From the NCBI RefSeq assembly GCF_000747075.1, contig NZ_AVCH01000063.1:1-45887 (forward strand): a stretch of DNA of 45,887 bases, given 5' to 3'. Under the pieces are notes generated by a model. It saw nothing but the letters and a program-made list of their open reading frames with translations, was not told where the DNA came from and ran no database searches. The translations under genes and the position numbers were made by a program. The stretch's first letter is position 1; every line of letters starts with the position of its first letter. Below, in pieces: positions 43,521-45,887 of the stretch. The DNA comes from Arenimonas malthae CC-JY-1. GTDB taxonomy: Bacteria > Pseudomonadota > Gammaproteobacteria > Xanthomonadales > Xanthomonadaceae.

Positions 43521-45887
43521 CATTCGTTCCCTCTTCGCCCAGGCGATGCATCCACCCGGCAGTCGATTCGGCTTCCAGCGCCGCGGCGGCCTCGCGGGCC
43601 GCATCGCCGGCCGCGGCGGCGGCCGGATCGCCAGCCGCCGCCAGCGCGCGTTCTCCCAGTGCATGCAGTTGCGCGGCGCGCACGTAACCGCCGCGACGCG
43701 ACAGCAGTGCCGCGGCCTGGCGATAGGCCGTCGCCGCGCCGGCGGCGTCGCCGCGTCCGAGCCGCGCGTGCGTGAGTTGCTCGAGCCACGCCAGCTGCAG
43801 GGGCAGGTTGCCGAGCTGGTCGACCTCGGCCTGGAGCGCGGCCTCGCCGCCGGCTTCCACCTTCCCGAGCACGTCGGCCTCCAGCCGGCGGACCCGCAGC
43901 CCGGCCTCGCCGGCGAGCGCGCGGGCCTGGGCGAGCGACTGCCCCGCCTTCGACGCGTCGCCGGCCGTGTCGTGCAGCCGGGCTTCGAGCAACGCGGCGA
44001 TGGCGCGCTGCTCGAGCGAGCTCTGCGGCAGGTCGGCCTCCAGCCGGCCGAGCAGGGCAACGGCGCGGCGCTCCTGCCCGGCGGCGGCCAGCAGGCGCGC
44101 TTCCAGCAGGCTGGCGTCCACCAGCCCGCGCTGGTCGTCGCGTTCGCCGAACAGGCGGCGCGCCTCGGCCAGGTGGCCGGCGGCTTCCGCCAGCCGCCCC
44201 TGCACGATGCCCAGCTCGGCCAGGTTCCGGTGGCTCACGGCGGCTTCCTCGAGCATATGCCGCGCCTCGGCTTCCCCCAGCGACTGTTCGAGCAGGTGGC
44301 GGGCCTCCTCCCAGTCGCCGCGCGCGATGGCCAGCAGGCCGAGGTTCTGGCCGGCGCGGACCATGCCGTTGCGGTCGTCGATGGCACGGAAGGCTTCGCG
44401 GGACTGTCGCCAGAACACGCCGGCGTTGTCGTACTCGCCGAGCTGGTAGTGGGCGAAGCCGATGTTGTTGAGGCTTTCGGCGACGCCCTGGGGGTCCCGC
44501 GCGGCCTCGCGCGCGCGCAGCGCACGCGTGTAGGCGGCCAGGGCCCCGGCGTAGTTGCCGTGCTCCTCCGCCAGCAAGCCCAGCTCGTTGTCCACGGCGG
44601 CGGCACCGGCGTCGTCGCCGAGGGCCGCGAACAGCGCGGCGGCCTCGGCCAGCCGCTCGTTCGCCTCGTCGAATTCACCGCGCACCATCGCCAGTTGCGC
44701 CAGGTTGCGCTGGCTGCTGGCCACGCCGCGGCGGTCCCCGAGCTCCCGCCGCAGGGCGAGTGCCTTGGCGTATTGCTCGGCGGCGTCGTCGGGCTGGCCC
44801 AGCCGGGCATAGCCCACGCCCAGCGCATTGGTGGTTTCGGCTTCGCCGAAGGGGCTGCGCCCGCGCTTGTAGAGCACCAGCGCCCGCACCAGGTGTTCCT
44901 CCACCGCCGCACGCGGGTCGCCGCGCAGGATCGCCGTCTTGCCCAGCAGGAACCAGGCGCGCGGATCCCGGGGGTCGCGGTCGAGCAGTGACCGGAGCGT
45001 GCCTTCGGCCGCTTCGAAGGCACCAAGCTCGAGGTGCACCTCGGCCAGGTGCAGCAGCGCGTCGAGGTCGTCCGGCTTCGCGGTTGCCTGCGCCTGCCAG
45101 GCCGCCTGCGGTGGTTCCAGTTCGCCATCGGCGAGGCTGGCCAGCAGCGCCAGGCGCTCGGCGTAGGCGGGCGCCTGCCGGGCCCCGCGCCGCGCCGACT
45201 GCGCGGCCAGGCCACGCTGGCCGGCCAGGCGCGCCGTCTCCGCCAGGCCAAGCCAGCCGGCACCGAACCCCGGCGCTTTTTCGGTCAGTTGCGTGAATGC
45301 CAGCGTCGCGGCTTCCAGCCGCCCGGAGAGGCGTTGCTCCAGCGCCTGGCCGTAGTCGCCCAGCAGGGCCTCGGTGGCGGGCCAGAGCCCCCCGGGCAAC
45401 CGGCCCAGCCCCAGGGCTTCCGTGGCGGCACCGGCGGCTTCCGCCAGCGGCGTGCCGGACCCGGCACTGAAACTCCGCGGCGGGGACCGGTCCGCCGTCG
45501 CCAGCGTCGCCACCAGTGCACCGTCTGCGCCGCGTGCAAGCCTGAGCACCTGCGTCGCCGGCAGGACGTCCAGCAGGCCGGAGTCCGTCGGCAGGCGACT
45601 GCCCATGCCCGCCTGCGCCAGCGCGATGCGCGTGCGTTCGGCATCCACCACCGGCAGGCCCGGCGCCGAAGACAGGCCATGGCGCACCAGCTCGGCGGCG
45701 CCGGCCAGCGCGTCGTCCGATCCGGGCACGGCATCGGCCAGGACCACCAGCCGGTCCGGCGTGGGCAGCCCGGTTTGGGGGGCGAATTCAGGCTCCGGCG
45801 CAGTCGGCCAGTTCAGGACCAGGGCCGCGACGGCGGCAAGGCCGGCGGCCGCCGCGAGCAGGCCGCGGCCGGGGCGCAGGTCGCGCG
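43504..45887 (-). CDS. Membrane protein with large periplasmic TPR domain (5' end outside window)
   Basis: The frame is open to the right edge; about 793 residues are visible. The first start seen inside (GTG near 45747) is not the real one, because upstream codons encode RDLRPGRGLL, a hydrophobic segment (LLAAAAGLAAVAALVL) and NWPTAPEPE. The Arg residues before the segment place the following part in the periplasm. After a beta-rich region (RLVVLADAVPGSDDAL..) come at least ten TPR-like helical pairs, for example AWFLLGKTAILRGDPRAA, TTNALGVGYARLGQPDDAAE and SLNNIGFAHYQLGEYDNAG. The missing N-terminus could be a winged-helix (CadC-like) or a Ser/Thr kinase domain. It is first of a coupled operon with the kinase and regulator. 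Confidence 0.85.
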   Translation of the reverse strand, partial: RDLRPGRGLLAAAAGLAAVAALVLNWPTAPEPEFAPQTGLPTPDRLVVLADAVPGSDDALAGAAELVRHGLSSAPGLPVVDAERTRIALAQAGMGSRLPTDSGLLDVLPATQVLRLARGADGALVATLATADRSPPRSFSAGSGTPLAEAAGAATEALGLGRLPGGLWPATEALLGDYGQALEQRLSGRLEAATLAFTQLTEKAPGFGAGWLGLAETARLAGQRGLAAQSARRGARQAPAYAERLALLASLADGELEPPQAAWQAQATAKPDDLDALLHLAEVHLELGAFEAAEGTLRSLLDRDPRDPRAWFLLGKTAILRGDPRAAVEEHLVRALVLYKRGRSPFGEAETTNALGVGYARLGQPDDAAEQYAKALALRRELGDRRGVASSQRNLAQLAMVRGEFDEANERLAEAAALFAALGDDAGAAAVDNELGLLAEEHGNYAGALAAYTRALRAREAARDPQGVAESLNNIGFAHYQLGEYDNAGVFWRQSREAFRAIDDRNGMVRAGQNLGLLAIARGDWEEARHLLEQSLGEAEARHMLEEAAVSHRNLAELGIVQGRLAEAAGHLAEARRLFGERDDQRGLVDASLLEARLLAAAGQERRAVALLGRLEADLPQSSLEQRAIAALLEARLHDTAGDASKAGQSLAQARALAGEAGLRVRRLEADVLGKVEAGGEAALQAEVDQLGNLPLQLAWLEQLTHARLGRGDAAGAATAYRQAAALLSRRGGYVRAAQLHALGERALAAAGDPAAAAAGDAAREAAAALEAESTAGWMHRLGEEGTNDGPDP

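Overview
The window is GC-rich chromosomal DNA of a gammaproteobacterium, most likely Xanthomonadales (Lysobacteraceae). The evidence is gene content and order: petABC-sspA-sspB, thrS-infC-rpmI-rplT-pheST-ihfA-merR, an Oar-like TonB-dependent receptor, a fimT-pilVWXY1E minor-pilin operon, and the PVWY form of the cytochrome b Qo motif. I see no prophage, insertion sequence, integrase, transposase, CRISPR array or rRNA. Genes are tightly packed, with many 1-4 nt start/stop overlaps, and no gene-free stretch exceeds 300 bases.

Layout. 1-5.0 kb: the end of a lytic transglycosylase, the cytochrome bc1 operon petABC, sspA-sspB and a convergent DUF3301 gene. 5.0-8.7 kb: a double-FHA membrane protein, nadC with a Trm112-like gene (minus), and purE-purK. 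8.7-12.1 kb: sodB translationally coupled to an orphan ABC ATPase (minus), then grxD, a YciK-like SDR and marC, chained by overlapping starts. 12.1-17.1 kb: a large TonB-dependent receptor behind a leader that holds an intrinsic terminator, then ppnN. 17.1-26.0 kb: a LytS/AlgZ(FimS)-type histidine kinase divergent from the minor-pilin operon, tRNA-Asn, and a second FimT-like pseudopilin. 26.1-30.4 kb: uvrB, a small exported protein, tRNA-Val, and a class IV aminotransferase coupled to a sulfotransferase. 30.4-38.0 kb: the translation cluster thrS to pheT, then ihfA and merR. 38.1-45.9 kb: tRNA-Pro, a MASE1-GGDEF protein, an acyl-CoA dehydrogenase, a lipoprotein, and an operon of TPR membrane protein, soluble histidine kinase and NarL-type regulator that runs off the right edge.

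Two regulatory arrangements stand out. (1) thrS is preceded by a promoter, a seven-residue leader ORF with four consecutive Thr codons, an intrinsic terminator and a competing antiterminator. This is the full geometry of ribosome-mediated transcription attenuation, whereas E. coli thrS is controlled translationally by its own product. (2) Between the FimS/AlgZ-like kinase gene and the minor-pilin operon lies an exact CCGTTCGTC, the core of the Pseudomonas AlgR binding site, just upstream of a plausible -35/-10 pair. In Pseudomonas aeruginosa FimS/AlgR controls the equivalent fimU-pilVWXY1Y2E operon from a distant locus; here the kinase gene sits beside its presumed target. Other points of interest are a PPC domain inserted in PilY1, a terminator plus upstream ORF in the receptor leader, and an intrinsic terminator just before pheS.

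All calls come from reading the sequence and remembered family motifs. No database search or RNA folding was run.
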